DNA of 64,000 nucleotides from Allodiplogaster sudhausi (taxonomy: Eukaryota > Nematoda > Chromadorea > Rhabditida > Diplogasteridae). The notes below the pieces were generated by a model. The model was not told the origin of the DNA. It saw only the letters and a list, made by a program, of their open reading frames with translations, and did not search any database. The stretch is taken from assembly GCA_945643635.1 (NCBI GenBank), contig CALZFC010000058.1, forward strand, positions 682,001 through 746,000, read 5' to 3'. This document shows, one piece after another, positions 11,889 through 25,448 of the stretch. How positions within the stretch are numbered: the first letter of the stretch is position 1; every line of letters begins with the position of its first letter. Position numbers and translations under genes: made by a program.

Positions 11889-14800
11889 ATGGTTTGCCGA
11901 ATATCTCTTTTGTTCCTATCAGCATTCCTTGGTGTTCAAGGTTGGAGAAGTCTTCTTTCTTCATTATTGAAATGTTCATTTTCATAACCTTAAGCCTATT
12001 TAAATTCTTTATCCAAATGTCTTTTTTTTATGAACTGCTAAATATTCTTTTTCTGTACTCTCTTGGAAAAACGTTCCTTTCTTCTAACCAGGCCACGGCT
12101 GTTATTTGTGTGCTACGCCTGAGAGTGAACTCGACCCCAAGGCACGGCTCGCTCTTGCCGCGCAGTCTGACGTCTTCTTCCATCCGGTCTCATTACTCAC
12201 TCTTTTTCTCTTTCAAAATTTCCAGCTAGATGTAATTTTTTTTTCTTTGCTCAATCTAATAAGCTCCTCATGATTACCAAGCCAAAATACCAAGCCAAAA
12301 AAAGATTTTTAATTAAAGGAATTTCCTTTTCAATACAACTTCTGATTTCTTCATCTCCAAGCTCTATTAATTAAATATGTTTTTATTTACTGTGCTGAAA
12401 CAAAAATCGCGATAGGTCTTCCCTAACGAGCACAGATTTGCACGAAATTCGGTGCCATGGGAAACCTTATTTGGCGCTTGCACTGTTTGCAAAGCGGCCA
12501 AAATCATATACATACATATGTATGTACATGCATACACATATCCATACATACAAATAAATGAAATGCATTCATGAAGGAATTAAAACTAGATTAAAAAACA
12601 GTTTTGATGATAATTATATTCCAGCTGCAGTCTCGCTCGGCCGCGTGCTCAGCCGACCTCTCCGAGGCGTTGCCCGCAGCTCTGAACGACGTGCGAGTGG
12701 ACATCTGCGGCAGTGGAGGAGGGTTCAGCGGCAGGGAGCTATGCGTCACTCTCCAGCCTAATCTTGACAGTCAGCTACATAATTTTCTTTTTAATTTTAG
12801 TGGCGTCAGTGGTTGAGTGTTTGCATGTAATTTCTGTGCACAACGGAGATCTACGGGATTTTAAATTATGCCTTATCTCAGCATATGAGTATGTACATAT
12901 GTATGTACATATGTATGTCCCCTTATTGCTGGCATCTTCATTGCAGAGTTTGTACATATTTATACTGATTAGCTCAACAGCACGTTTCGTCCCTTGATTC
13001 GCATTACGATTTTCCGCATGCCATGAATGATGTTTCGTTACTCTATTTCTATGGCATTTTCACTCTCTCCCTCTTTCTTTAAAGTTTTTTTTCTTATTCT
13101 GTATTTCTTATACGTCTTTCATCCATCTCCTCCTACAATGCATCCTTTTCCGGCCTGAATGCAGCGTAATATTTCGCGTTGCTATTTTCATAAGACTTTT
13201 TTTTGTTTTCTCCTCCTGTGAAAAATGATAATTAAATCATGAACTCCTTTTTGAATGTTTCTCTCGCACACTTCCTCATCTTGATCAACACGACCGTTTT
13301 TTGTCTCTAATTTGTTGTTCCCTCCTATCACAGTTCTTATCTTTTTTCTTCTCTTCATCTCTTTCTCTCATTTTTCTCATTAAATATCCTTCATTCTCCA
13401 AATTCTATTTCTCCCTCGCTCTAACTTTATCTTTCTCTGTCTGTCTCTTCCTCTCTCCACTCTCTCCTCTTTCTGTTTTGCAACGTGTCTCGAGCACACA
13501 TGACACCACGTGCCCTTTCTAATCCCCTTCTGGGGACTCTCCGGAAGAGCGGGAAACCAGGAATGTTATTGGGATATACTGGATCCTGTTTGTGACACGA
13601 AGAGATAAGCTGATCCCCCTTCTGTTTGTCTGAATAATCAACAAGTGGAATCACATGCACAAGGGAAGCTCCCCTGTAAACAACTGCGGAGGCGAACGGC
13701 AAGAAGTGGTCATGAAATAATACAGAGTTACCAAAAAATTTGGCTGCAAATCGTTGGAATAAGGACAATGATTTGCAAGCAAATATTCAAAAAGAGACAG
13801 GTCTCGTATTCCTAAACCCAAAATTTTATCTTATTTAACCTTTCCGTGGTAGCACAAATTCTGCACTGCCCACGGTCATCAGGTTTACCTCTCGTTGCCA
13901 GATCCAGATAAATGACATGAAATAGATATCACTGATTTTTTGTTGCAATGAGGAAAATGAACACACAACTTGTCTTTAATGAGTTAAATGTGAATAGAAT
14001 TATGACGATTTTCTCGTGCTCCCAATTCTGGTCACCCTGTATATTGGGATTGCTGCTGTAGTACAGCCAAACTTTTTTCTTCAATTCCTATTTATCTCTA
14101 CTTGGTATTTTTAGCCGGGATTCTAATACGTAGAGAGTGTTAGTTTGCCCACAAATCCTTATGAAATGAGATGAACTGAACTCTGAAATATCTCACTGAT
14201 CCCTGAAGCTTATTCGTTGGCAGATTGACACGCGCTGCAGATAAAAAAATTAAGAAATTTCTATGCACGAAAATCCATCCGCAAATCCCAAGAAGGTTGA
14301 AAATGCCATCACTCCGCTTCTCTAGAATTCATATTCTTTGCTGACGTCTAGTTGTGTAAAAAGTAAGAAGAAAGGAAGTGAAAGAAAGGATGTACTAGTT
14401 GATGTTTCACCGGATGCCTTCAATGTTTATGAAGCTTCTTCAAAGTAGGAATGCCAGCAATTATAACAACAACATAGTATGTATGTACATATGTACATAC
14501 ATACATACGTGCCTTTATAATGAAGGACACTATACTCTTTTCGACTCCACCAATTTTTTTATTCAATATTTTAAATGAACAAAATAGACCAAATCTTCAT
14601 TATTCTCAAAAAGAAATCAAACTCTCAAGAAGTGATTCAGATTGCCAGTAAAGGCTGATCTCTTTGACCTTTAATGCATTTTTTTAATCCACTTATGGTT
14701 AGAACTGAGAACTGCTAAAGCCGTTCCTAAAATGGTATTTAGAAGAGTATTTCTACTCTTAGGATTATAGAGGCACAAAGCTATGAACACCTATGTATGT

Positions 14801-16025
14801 ATGTATGTATCTACGTGTATGATGTCGATAGATTAGATGACCATTGAATGTCACGCGTAGACAGACACTGAAACACTGTATCTTTAATAGATTCCAGAAG
14901 AAAGTTCGATTGAGAATTCCCGGAAAAGCAATAGCAACTTGAATTTTCATTTTGCTTTATAATATTTGTTGAGGCTAGCTGACATTGGGATTTCCGTTCT
15001 TCCTTACTTTTGAAGATGACGTTCAGCTTATTGGGCACGATATCACAACAAGTAAGAGTTCGCCTCCTCCATTTTGGCAATGATGTAGAGTGAGGTTCCT
15101 GTTTCCCAATCTCTATCTATCTGTGCACATATTATATCAACTATTCGGAGCAGAGCTTTCGAGATTGGAATGTCGCCCTAAAAACCGCTAAGATTATTGC
15201 TTTTTCTCGATGCAATTGAATGATAAAAATAGCTTGTTCCGAAAGCACCGGATTACAACAAAATGCCATGGAAACCTCCCCTTTAATGACACCCTTCCCA
15301 TCCTCATTTTTCAAACAGTTTGTGAATGGGATTGACGTTCTTGAAGTAAATGTGCTCTGATATCACTTGCAAGAGTTTATTCCAAGAAGTTTATCCTGGT
15401 GAAGTGTATTAGCCTCCTTGCTAAACATCCCGGCTAGAAGGGGAATCACAAAAACCTTGCACACATTTACTCTATTTGCAGACGGAACGTTCGTGGTGCG
15501 TGGTTGTCTCGAGACGGTTCTGCGTCATCACTACAGGGAGGACGCTTTCCTCCATCAACCAGGGTATCCTCATTTTGAATTCGTAATTACATATTTATTA
15601 TTTATTATTGAATTATTTAACCTGTAAATTATTCGTCTCTATTTGTTGGGTTTCTAGATGCTACGCGATTCGTTCGACTCCTCTTTTCATTGACCAGCCT
15701 CCTCTCGACTATGTTCTCTGTGTCTGCCGAGGCAACTTTTGCAATACGCGCGGCGCACTCCAGAAACGAGCGGCGTTCGCGGATGACGTGTCGCGTGACG
15801 CGTTGCGGCTGCTGGACAAGCGAAGGGTTAGATCGAGATAAGACGGAACAGAGTCTCAGCTTGTTTATCCACATCAAGGTCGCACTGCTGCACTGGAACG
15901 CCCGCGATGAAAGCTTCCAACTCGATTATCCGGATCCGGAAGAAGGCAACTCAAGTGCGCGCGGGTTCACCTTCTTCCTCCACGTATTCATCGTCTTTAG
16001 CCTGCTGACCAGATTGAAGGCATGA
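11889..16025 (+). CDS. GPI-anchored Ly6/uPAR-domain protein, ODR-2/HOT-like
   Basis: Six exons join in consistent phase to 229 residues: 11889-11940, 12092-12186, 12625-12769, 15482-15563, 15658-15826 and 15879-16025. Exon 1 encodes a short signal peptide, MVCRISLLFLSAFLGVQG. The mature part has ten cysteines in the order expected of an LU domain, starting HGCYLCATPE and ending in the hallmark CVCRGNFCN. The last exon ends in a hydrophobic tail, GFTFFLHVFIVFSLL, typical of a GPI-attachment signal, so the protein should sit on the cell surface. In C. elegans, ODR-2 and its relatives act in olfactory neurons. The match here rests on cysteine pattern and GPI tail, not an alignment. Intron 3 is unusually long (2.7 kb). 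Reading straight through the last intron would add a stop after five codons and lose the GPI tail. Confidence 0.8.
12506..12556. repeat. TATG/CATA palindromic simple repeat
   Basis: A run of alternating TATG, TACA and CATA units that is largely self-complementary. The same motif recurs at about 12889-12920, 14474-14512, 14795-14820, 19617-19638, 31645-31670, 34646-34704, 40736-40768, 48350-48372 and 48553-48594. Confidence 0.85.
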
Positions 16026-19000
16026 CAAATGAGCGCCTTCATAACCGCAGATTTAGCTAGAACGAAGAAACCCCGCAAACGTATTAAAAACTCGATTATG
16101 TATACTTCCTGATAATTCATAACTTTTGGACGCAGATAATGGTCTTTTGTTTTTGAACACGGTGCTTGTTTCTAGTGAATGTATCCTTATGGGTAAACTA
16201 TAATAATAACTATTTTGTAAAGTTGCTCTGCTCGTTGCTTACAGACGCTCGTTTCCACTGTTTCAGAACTTTTGAGCTATTGACATGTACTTTAAAATAG
16301 TAATTTAGTGCCACAAATGTGTAGAACATGCTTGTATTAACTTTCAAAAAGCAGATTTTTGAATGTTTGATCTTAAATGTCCTTTATTAACCCGCAAAAA
16401 AGTGAGTTTTGTGAATTCGTCTGCAAACTTGTGATATGTACTTTATAAATTGTAGAATATTACAAGGTGTGGAGCATGCCATCTGTAGAACAACTATCAA
16501 AAAGGTTAATCATTTTCACGAGTATTGCACTACCGTTACAATCCCATGACTTTCTCTGAATAAAAGCTGTTTTATTCAATGGAAATTTGAGCGCAAACAT
16601 CCATCCATAAAACAAAGAGAAATAGAAGACTTTATTTCAATAGCAGCTCGACTAGGACGAGTTGTCAACATCTTTTTTCCGCTCCACACTGAGAGGGAAA
16701 AATGAAACAAGGATTATACTAATATGAATGGACAAGAAGTGATAAAGAGAATAGGAACAAGATAAAGCACCAAAAAATGTTGGCAATTTGTGAGAGGATT
16801 CGCTGGCCGGAAGCCTGATTTCTATATCACAGTTTTAAGTGAAATCAAGGAAACGTCTGAATGTCAAGCCTACAAGGATACAGTGAAGAGAAAATCGCAA
16901 ATTCAAAGAGCTTTGAGCTATTTTGTTTTGCACGGTAATTGTAGAGTATTAAGTATGTTAATTTTCTATCCCATCTGTTAATTTTCTCTCCCATCTGAAG
17001 GTTGAAGTTTGTATTTCAAAATCTCTAAAATCATGCATCCGTTTATTTGAAACTGCGCGACTTCACGCGCGTGGCAACGAATGTAATTCCACCTCGGAAT
17101 GCGAACATCGCAAAACTGATTTAGTTCCGCAGCTGGAAGTTACGCAAATGGAAAGGAATATAACTGAGGAGGGGCCATGAGTGACGATTATGTCTACCTC
17201 TTCCTATGCGTTCCCACCCTTTCCCGTCTCACATCATCACAGAACTCTTCCGATATTTTTACGTAGGTGTTGCTAAAGTTATAGTATTGTAATCTTGTTA
17301 AAAAAAGTTCGTACAAGTGAAACAACATCTGTAATTGCAATCGCGTTCTATTTTCTCACTCTGCCAACGCAAATTCTCTTATTCAGTTATCCTTCGGTAC
17401 AATATGATGATGAGGGTGTGCGAAATTTCTTTCAGCTGGTATAAAACGCGTCTGCGAGTGAGATTCAGAGCAGACTCTTTTGCATAGCACGTGTTTTCAG
17501 CTGCTTTTCTCTATTCTTGGGAAGATATGTAGCTTATTCGGGAGCCGTCACAGGAAACGGAAATGCACCGGGCCGGCGGCGTTAAAATAACACCGTGAAG
17601 GTCAGCAGCTCCCGCGTTGTCGCCTCTTCTTTCAGGTGCTGATCTTATTTGCTGCACAAATTGTTCAGACATTCATATGTTTTATTTTCTTCCTGTTCTC
17701 GTTATTCTCTTGCTATCGCATGAGTCTGCCTGTACTTCTAAGAGAGGAACTTTTTTATTTGCGTGGGCGGAATAATTGTTAAGTAATATTTGTCCATTAT
17801 CAGGAAGGCTTCATTGTATTCTAACCCGAATAAGTGCAAATGCCACGAGCCTTCATTACAAAAGAAAAGTTCCAGGAATTATTTGCCCTATTCTCATCAT
17901 TCATTATTCCCTAGAACATAAGCTTCCGTTTATCTTGATAGGATATAACAAAAAAAAAGACTTCTTGATCTTTTCTTCGTTGTCTGATTCCCTCTTTCCT
18001 GGCATACTCGCTCTCTCTCTCTCTATCTCTTTCTCTCTCTCTCTCTTTCTCTCTTCATCCCTCCCATTCGCAACACTTCTGCTCGAGGCGTTAAATTCGA
18101 TGATAAATCAGTGAGTGATTCTTGAGATAGGGAAAAGATCAGATTTTGAAGTGTGTTCATACAAATCTATTTCTTCTAACCCGCCTTATGGAACTTAATC
18201 GGCAGAGACAGAGAAAAAAGGAAATTAAGGAAAACTTTAGAAGTTGTCTGTCTACTTCGATTCTGCAATCATGATTAATAGTTTGAGACACCATTAAAAG
18301 AGAGACTGAGATAGGAGAGAGGACAGATGAATGCTGGGAAATTGAGGGGGAAAACATAATCTTTTAAAATCACAAATTTAGTTGAAAAAACAAACTTATG
18401 TTAGCATTAGAATCACTTAACTAACTTAGTTGTCGTAGTGTTAAAGTTGACGAATTGCTGAGTTGTTGACTAGTGCTTTCAATTTCTTTCAGATCGTTAT
18501 TTTCATTTCTTGTTCATAGTAACAACGAATAACATTTGAAGTAGTGTTCATGTTTATTCGTAGCACTACAAGTGGTGGTTTTGATTTAGCTGTCCGGCAA
18601 AAAATTTTTTGAGTCCCACAATTAAAGATTCATTTTACATATCAGTTACATCGTGTTTTTTAGTTGTTTTTGTGGGCGGATTTAAATGTTAGTCGTTTTT
18701 GTTCGTTGTTTGTCTTCTAATCTTCACCGAAATCCCGTTATAACAACAACCCGCTTGATAGTCTGTAGGGATTCCTAACGGCCAGAGAGTACACTCAGTC
18801 GGCCCGAGAGTACACTCAGTCGAATCGCTCCACCACACGCGGGAAAATAAGAAGATTCACGCTTTTTTCTCTCTTGACGCTAACTCTGTCTGATGCCAAT
18901 GCACCTGATTCTATTGGTGTTCTCTCTCCTTTTCCGCTGCTCTAATCCTGAAGCTAACCACCGGTTCAGCAGATAAGATATCGGCCAATCAGATTATCCG

Positions 19001-19237
19001 ATTGAGGGGGACAAGCAGATAGCCAGAGTTGTCATAATTTGGAACCAATTACGAATCAGCGGGGGGGGGGGGTTGGTAGTTAGCCCGGATCACGCTAAGC
19101 GCCGCCTACAAATTGAACATCCTCCTAGCCACTCATTCCCGGTCAGTTATCAGAAGGCGGACTCTCCCTTCTGCCCACTCCGTAATTCTCCAAAGTGAAT
19201 GTCATTCCTCGAAGATTCGTTTTCTCTCATTAGGCTG

Positions 19238-19272
<35 letters not shown>

Positions 19273-19755
19273 CTCTCACTCTCCCTCTCTCTGCTTCAGA
19301 GCCTAGAACCGTATAGGGAGAGACCTGCGCTCATCCAGGCAATCCGCCCCTATCCCCGCTTCCGACTCGTATCCGCCCTCCTCCCTTTCCCTATCAGTCA
19401 GTGTGAATGGAGAGCAGAGTGCGCCTGGAGCAGGGGCTGAGAGGTCGCCTCTCAAGTCAAAGCCATTGACAACTCCTTTTACTTCTTCTTCTTCGTTTTA
19501 CCCCTCCCATTGTTCTCTTTCTCTAGGGGGGGGGGGGACTAGGACTACCGTAGTCCTTCATTTCACCTATTCAACATTTTTACATTTCTAGCATTACTTA
19601 TCACGCGCCATGTACGTACATATGTATGTATGTACTTCTTAACGATATACAAAGATTCTCCTACGTCAGAATCTCATTTGCAACATACTTTCGCGCTTGT
19701 CCTTGTGCGTTATTTGCTATGACCATACTTGTATATATCTTGTTTCTTGTTCCAG
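16026..19755. other. Intergenic; possible promoter near 17440, repeats
   Basis: No supported coding region was found. A TATAAAA box lies at 17440-17446, about 30 bases before a G/C-rich stretch that could be a transcription start. An exon-like segment ends at a GTCAGC donor near 17600 and holds only a short upstream frame. A TC array occupies 18006-18056. A 17-bp motif is repeated at 18785-18801 and 18806-18822. A poly-G run lies near 19061-19072, a TC array at 19227-19300, and a second poly-G run near 19527. Confidence 0.5.
17440..17446 (+). promoter_or_regulatory. Possible TATA box
   Basis: The sequence TATAAAA is followed by a GC-rich 30-base spacer containing the inverted pair GTCTGC/GCAGAC. 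It could drive a non-coding first exon of the gene whose coding exons begin near 19800. The link is a guess. Confidence 0.25.
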
Positions 19756-19822
19756 TCAATTCTCCGAGTATTCGTCAAGCTTGCTGCTGAAAGTATCCGC
19801 ACTCTCAAGTATCTACCAGAAG

Positions 19823-22010
19823 ATGATCTTCGAGATGCCCCTCGACCAGTTCCCTTCTATGGGCCGCGTTGGCAATCTCGCCGGCACGTTCAGCGGCGGC
19901 CAACGCTGCGATCGCTTCCCCGAGAGGCGTAAGCAGTCGCTGAACACGGCGAGTCTCGGGCGGCTGCCTTTCATGCCGCGACAGGGCGACTGCGGCTTCA
20001 TGGACATGCCCTCGGGCCGAGCCGGTAAGCATACTCCTCTCAGTTTTTGATAAGTGTCTATATTAACTCAATTTCAATATTCTAAATGAGAAGGGTTCAT
20101 AAGATCTGTGAAACGTGTGATTAAATTAATGATAAGCACTGCTAAGCTATTTATCCGCTTACGTACATACATAGACAGTTAACCGCCACGGACTCTGCGA
20201 GTAAGACAGTCCATGAGACAGCAGCTGCTTTCTCTTGCTTGCGCAATTCTTCTTTCTGTCGCTGACAATTCTGACGCCGTTCCTCTCTCTTCTTTTCAAT
20301 GACTCCGACACATTCACGTGTTCGCTCCCTTTTTGGCATCTTGCCAGCAGTCCACAATTAGATCCTCGCGGAAAAAGCCCATCTCATTTCCGCCCTCGCC
20401 GTACTTTCCGGTGTCAGTCGCAGACATTCTCTTTTCTCTCTTTTTTCCTTCTTCGTCTGTCTCGCCGCTCCAATCTGATTCTTACATAATATTGAGAAAA
20501 AGTAGCATTCATTAAAAGGGACTACTGGGTTCGGGATGAAACAGAAGCTCTCTGCTATATCCGATTCAACGAGAAAAAAGCTTGGCATGCGTCATTGGCG
20601 TGTTAATTTTTGGCGCGCCGAGTGACAAAACGTGCGATGCGAAGCCATGTGGTGCATTATGATAAAAGGAGAGAGGGAGAGGGAGAAAGAGAGGGAAAGA
20701 GAGGAAAGAGAGAGATAAGCAGAGAGATCAAGAGAAGTATAGAAATAAGATATGCATCTCTTCTTGCGTATCTCATCCCAAAGTTCGCAGCTTGTCTACT
20801 ATCTCCACTCTTTTTGCTTCTTTTATCCGGAAACGTCACTAGTCTCACGCACAATTTCTTTTACTCTTCGTATCTCTAATGTCTAACGCTTTCACTCTCT
20901 CTCTCTCCTTCTCTCTCTCTCTCTGGCTAACACCGATCTTTCTCTATCTCTCTATCTCCTTTTAGCGACATTATCCTCCAAGCCGAAAGATGAGAAAGAT
21001 GTTGTTCAACGAGAGGCATTAAATCAGCCTTGCGGTTGACTTGTCGAAGAAGGAAATAGTGAGGTGAGAGAAAGAGAGTAAAGGCTGAAATGAGCTGCAA
21101 AGAAGTAGTAAACTGAAGACACTGGAACTCTCGATTGCCTGCCATCAACCCTTTTACGCATTCAACGTGTCATGTTGCAGAACAAAAGACATTTCCCATC
21201 TCCGGCAAGCGAAAAGCTATCTCAATGGATATTTATAGAGTTCGCAAGCATCAGACATTGGCGAGATAAGCCGCCAAATGCGCGAAATCCAATAAGGTGA
21301 AGATTAAAAGGTGACATTAAAAGACGTGACCGCGTCAGAGAGCCATGATTGTCCTTCTTGTCTTTCGCTCTTTATTTCCAGTTTCATTCCAGAGAATCCA
21401 TAAAGGCCAATTCAATGGAACTAACCAAAAAATCATGCCAGGAAAGTAAAAAGTTGAATTAATTAGAAGAAACGATGAAAATTGATATTAGATTAATAAA
21501 CTTTGATTCGTGATCTTGTGAGTGGGTTGGAGAAGCCTTGCAATCTTTCTGTTGAGAGTCCCTTAACTGCTAATTATCTTGCTTGCAGGTCCTCTGAGTG
21601 CCTCTTCCATCGTGCGCACTCCCTCCGTGGATGATGCGTCGAAGATCGTCGGTGGCTCATCTGTCGGTGCCCCCAAGAGAATCGGTCGCTTCGCTGGCGG
21701 CGTCCCCCCTCCCTTCCGCCGTCTCTACTCTTGCCCTGATCTTCTCTCCGGAAGACGTCTTGGCTCCACCGTGACCTCGTCAGCCCAGACCACCCAGCCA
21801 GGCACTCCGAACAATGGCGCGGCTTGCGCCTCCTCCTGCTCCGCCACCAACTCCCCTGCCCTTGGCGGAGCACGCGGAGGTGCTGGTTCGATCCCCCGCG
21901 CCCTTCAGTCCAGACTCAAGCAACTCGCAGAGTCCGACTGCGAGTCCTTCACTTCTTCCATTGAAAACCTTTCTTTCAAGCAAGCATCTCTGGATGGAGT
22001 GCTCAGCTGA
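19823..22010 (+). CDS. Unrecognised two-exon gene (basic, Ser/Pro/Gly-rich protein)
   Basis: I do not recognise the family. Exon 19756-20024 ends at a GTAAGC donor in phase 1. Exon 21589-22010 starts after TTGCTTGCAG, stays open for 141 codons and stops at TGA 22010; an AATAAA follows at 22055. I start the protein at the ATG at 19823, giving about 207 residues, but the frame is open upstream to the acceptor at 19755, so an earlier coding exon is possible. The first half is basic and rich in Phe, Gly and Met. The middle contains GAPKRIGRFAGGVPPPFRR and then YSCPDLLSGRR. A low-complexity Ala/Ser/Thr/Gly stretch follows. The C-terminal 40 residues look like an amphipathic, acidic helix. There is no signal peptide or membrane segment. 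Codon choice is GC-rich compared with the flanks, which supports real coding. Confidence 0.6.
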
Positions 22011-22054
22011 AGAGACTCCGAGAAAGTCGAAAGAAGACTGGCTGAAATTTGACC

Positions 22055-22060
22055 AATAAA
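22055..22060 (+). terminator. Polyadenylation signal AATAAA
   Basis: An AATAAA lies 45 bases after the stop of the unrecognised two-exon gene, followed by an A-rich stretch. Confidence 0.55.
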
Positions 22061-25000
22061 AAAAAGAAGAAAAATATTTTTCATTCTGAAAATAAAGTGT
22101 TTCCCATAATTAACGAAAAGGATTATGATTACAGATTCCTTTGAAATTTTTCCTTTGTCCAACTCTCTGTCCATATTGTAACCTTTGATCACTATCTAGA
22201 AAGTGTGCCGAATTTGACATATTTTATCCTACATAATTATTGTTCACTGACCCGGAATTTCCAGTTGTTTTTCCCTATATTTACATTTTCCAATCACGGG
22301 AATAGTAGATTCCAATTTATTTACTTCCTACATTTTTTTTTACCAGAAATGTTGTAGCCAAAGCGAGAGCGGTAGAATATGTGAAAGTATTAGAGAGTGA
22401 GAGAGACAAATGAGAAAGAGATAAGGGAACTGTTGCCATCTTTAGTATCAAACAGCAGCTTTTCATTGTTCTTCCCCTTTTTTTCTAGCGGTGTTGATGT
22501 ATGGCTTTAGTTTCGTATGTCATACTTCTCTTCTGTAACTTTTTTGTTCTTCATTAAACAACTGATAAATAAGCGTTTCTCATCTCCATTATCAGATTTA
22601 GTGCTAAAGTGTATGTAGCATTGACAATTTTCATTGTTCTTGCTGAAGACCTTTTTCGTGAAATGCATGAATACACTTTAAACCTTTTGTCTTGAATGTG
22701 TTTCTTCAGAAATGTTTGTCTTCTCCTTAGGTGAATGCAGAGCAGGAGGTGAAAGTTTCATTTGTTCCATGAAGTAACTGTTGAAACGGCACAAACAATG
22801 AATAAATGATAATATGAATTCGATCTGGCAATTTCGCAAGATATGGAAATGTACATTTTATAGAAGTGAATATGTCAAGGAGAGGGTGGAGAACACGAAG
22901 TCTGACTATTCGAAAGAATTGAAGTGAAGGTGGTTAGATGCCATGGAATAAGTGAGGAAGGAAGAAGCCATTTATCAAGTTGTCGCATTCAAGGAAAACA
23001 AGGAAATGTAGAAGGAACGAGCGCGATCTTCGGTCGAGCGAAGAAACTACAGAGAGAGTTTTCTCATGAGCGTGTAAGAGAACTCACTCGTTTTTTGTAA
23101 ATATATTTTAAGACGGAATAAAAAAAATTAATTCTTACATTTATCACAGAGAATTTAACTTTGTATCAAGGAAAAATGAGCAAAGAGAACTTTTTTGTGC
23201 ATGCACTTTGAACTTGTTAACAGCACGCGCCTGGTACCCACAGTGTATCCAGAACGAAATTAACATGAACACTTTCCATATTTTTTTTACGGGAAGTAAA
23301 CCCGATTGAGCTTCAGATGCTCTACATTTTTCACACTTGGATATTCATTCAATTTCCGCTGTGGTACAATATATATCTTCGTCTACGAACTCACATTTCG
23401 AACACATGTACATTCCGATTACTTTAACCAACTACATAGACGCCCATTCCACTTGAAGCATTCCAAAAGAACCATTAATTTGCGAGTTATGTAATTGGTA
23501 GTCGGGGGTGGATACATCAGGAATAATTAAATAATTAAACGATGAAAGACTAACATTCCTCGACCATTAAAAAATACTTGCTGCTCGCCCACCTCAGCTT
23601 CTTCTTCATCTCTGCCTCTTTACTTCTCTTTCTCTCTCTTTTCATATGCACATCTCTCTCTCTCTCTCTGTCTCTCTCATCGTCTTCTACTCCTCTCTAT
23701 GCCAGGGAGGGAGCTCTAAAACCTTCCCTCTAACCCCTTGATGGAAGTGTTCGTTATGCATTTTATCTCGAATTTTTCACTTCATTTCTCTCCCTCTATC
23801 ACTCTTTCTCTCTCTCTCTCTTCCTCTCTCTCGCTTTCTCTCTTTCTCTCTTTAAACTCTCTCTTCTCCACATCGTCGAGATACATTAGCCTGATTGGAC
23901 GTGAGACGACAGATCGGGCCGAGTCATCAAAGGTGTCGGAGAGGATTCCTAATCGTCGTCTAAGAAAGAAGCACTAAAGGATTTCTGTGAGCGGAGAGGA
24001 GAGAAAGAGAGAATCTGGACTAAAAAGAAAATGAGAAATCGTTAGAAAAAACCGAAGGAAGTAATAAGAAATGACGAGAACAACGAAAAATTCACAAGAA
24101 CTTTACGATAACGTCATGTTCAACGATTACCTTGCGTTGGCACTCTTTTATTCCAAGGAACATCACGAGAGTGCTCTCTCTCCAATTCTCGAACATCCGG
24201 TTTCCTCAACTTTGCATTTATTTCCTATTTTTCATTCGGTCTCATCTAGATCAATCACAAGTTCTATAATGAATATTCCTGCACTTCCAAGCAGCAACAT
24301 TCATGACCGGATCTGATTTTGTGTGGAATATTCAAAGAACACTTACCATTTAGTGATGTGATCATTGTCCTGAGCAAAGTGTGTCATATCGTGTTTTCGT
24401 TCAAGATTGCTGAGGATAAGCTTATTTATCATTTAGTGTAAAAATAATACGTATGTACATGACAAAGTTAACCAGAAATTTGAGCCAGCACGAATTACTG
24501 GATCAAGAATAAGCTCGTTCCACTAATTCAAGAAAATATAATCAGTAAGGAAAGACAAGATTTGCCTAGGATTTTAGAAGAGTAGACTAGTCATTCATTT
24601 CGTCACATTTCCTGAAAGAGCTTGAAATAATGCAGACATGAAATATATGTGTGAAGATGTTGTTTCCAATATTCTAGTTCCTCGTTTTAAATACCAATAA
24701 GGAGATTGCGGAGGAGTGCAATCCACGAAAGTCACACATTCCTACTAGTCAGATAAATAATGATCATTTGAGAAATTGCTTCTACACATCTGAATGCTGC
24801 TAAGTATCTTTCATATTAAGATGAATGAGATTGCACGTTTAGTCATTTTCAGTCGTGCAAAATAACGGAAAGAAAAATTGCTTTGCATTTTTACAGCTCG
24901 GTCGAGTGAAAATATTCAGCCCCAAAAATTTTCTAAACAACTAAGCACTTTAGCATTCAACTCAAAAGTGATAATTGACGTAACTGAATGAATAATTAAT

Positions 25001-25410
25001 GTGAATTAATTAGCTTTTATTCAATTTGACTTCTTGCTTTATGAATTCATGCTTGCACCTTGTGCTAATTATCATTATTTTCAGTATTTGAGCTCAGCGC
25101 CTCCTCTAAATTTGCCGATGGGGTGGTGTAATTGGTGAATATCAAATGAGGCCTCGGCGAACGAGGAACTTCAGATCCTAAATGAACTCGCTAATGTCTA
25201 CGTGTGATAACTTGGTAACATGGGACATCCACTCCTTACTTTATCAATACGTTGACAAGCATTGACAACCTTAAGGATGGCTGGCAGGTGAGCCTGAGAG
25301 ATAATCTCGTTTGGCAATCAGATCGAATACCCTCTGCTGAAGACAGCTTGATGCAGAGTTTACGGGGAAATCGGAGACTCGATAAGCAGAGAAGAGTGAG
25401 AGAAACAAGA

Positions 25411-25448
<38 letters not shown>

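Noticed and set aside
15827..15841. Stop of the Ly6 gene by reading through the last intron
   Set aside because: The read-through ends five codons later and lacks a GPI signal, while the 52-base intron restores a hydrophobic tail in phase.
17440..17640. Possible spliced-leader or snRNA gene after the TATA box
   Set aside because: No spliced-leader core, Sm site or snRNA structure could be recognised.
24071..24316. 81-codon ATG frame
   Set aside because: No family, no signal peptide, no splice or poly(A) context; could be chance in an AT-rich region.
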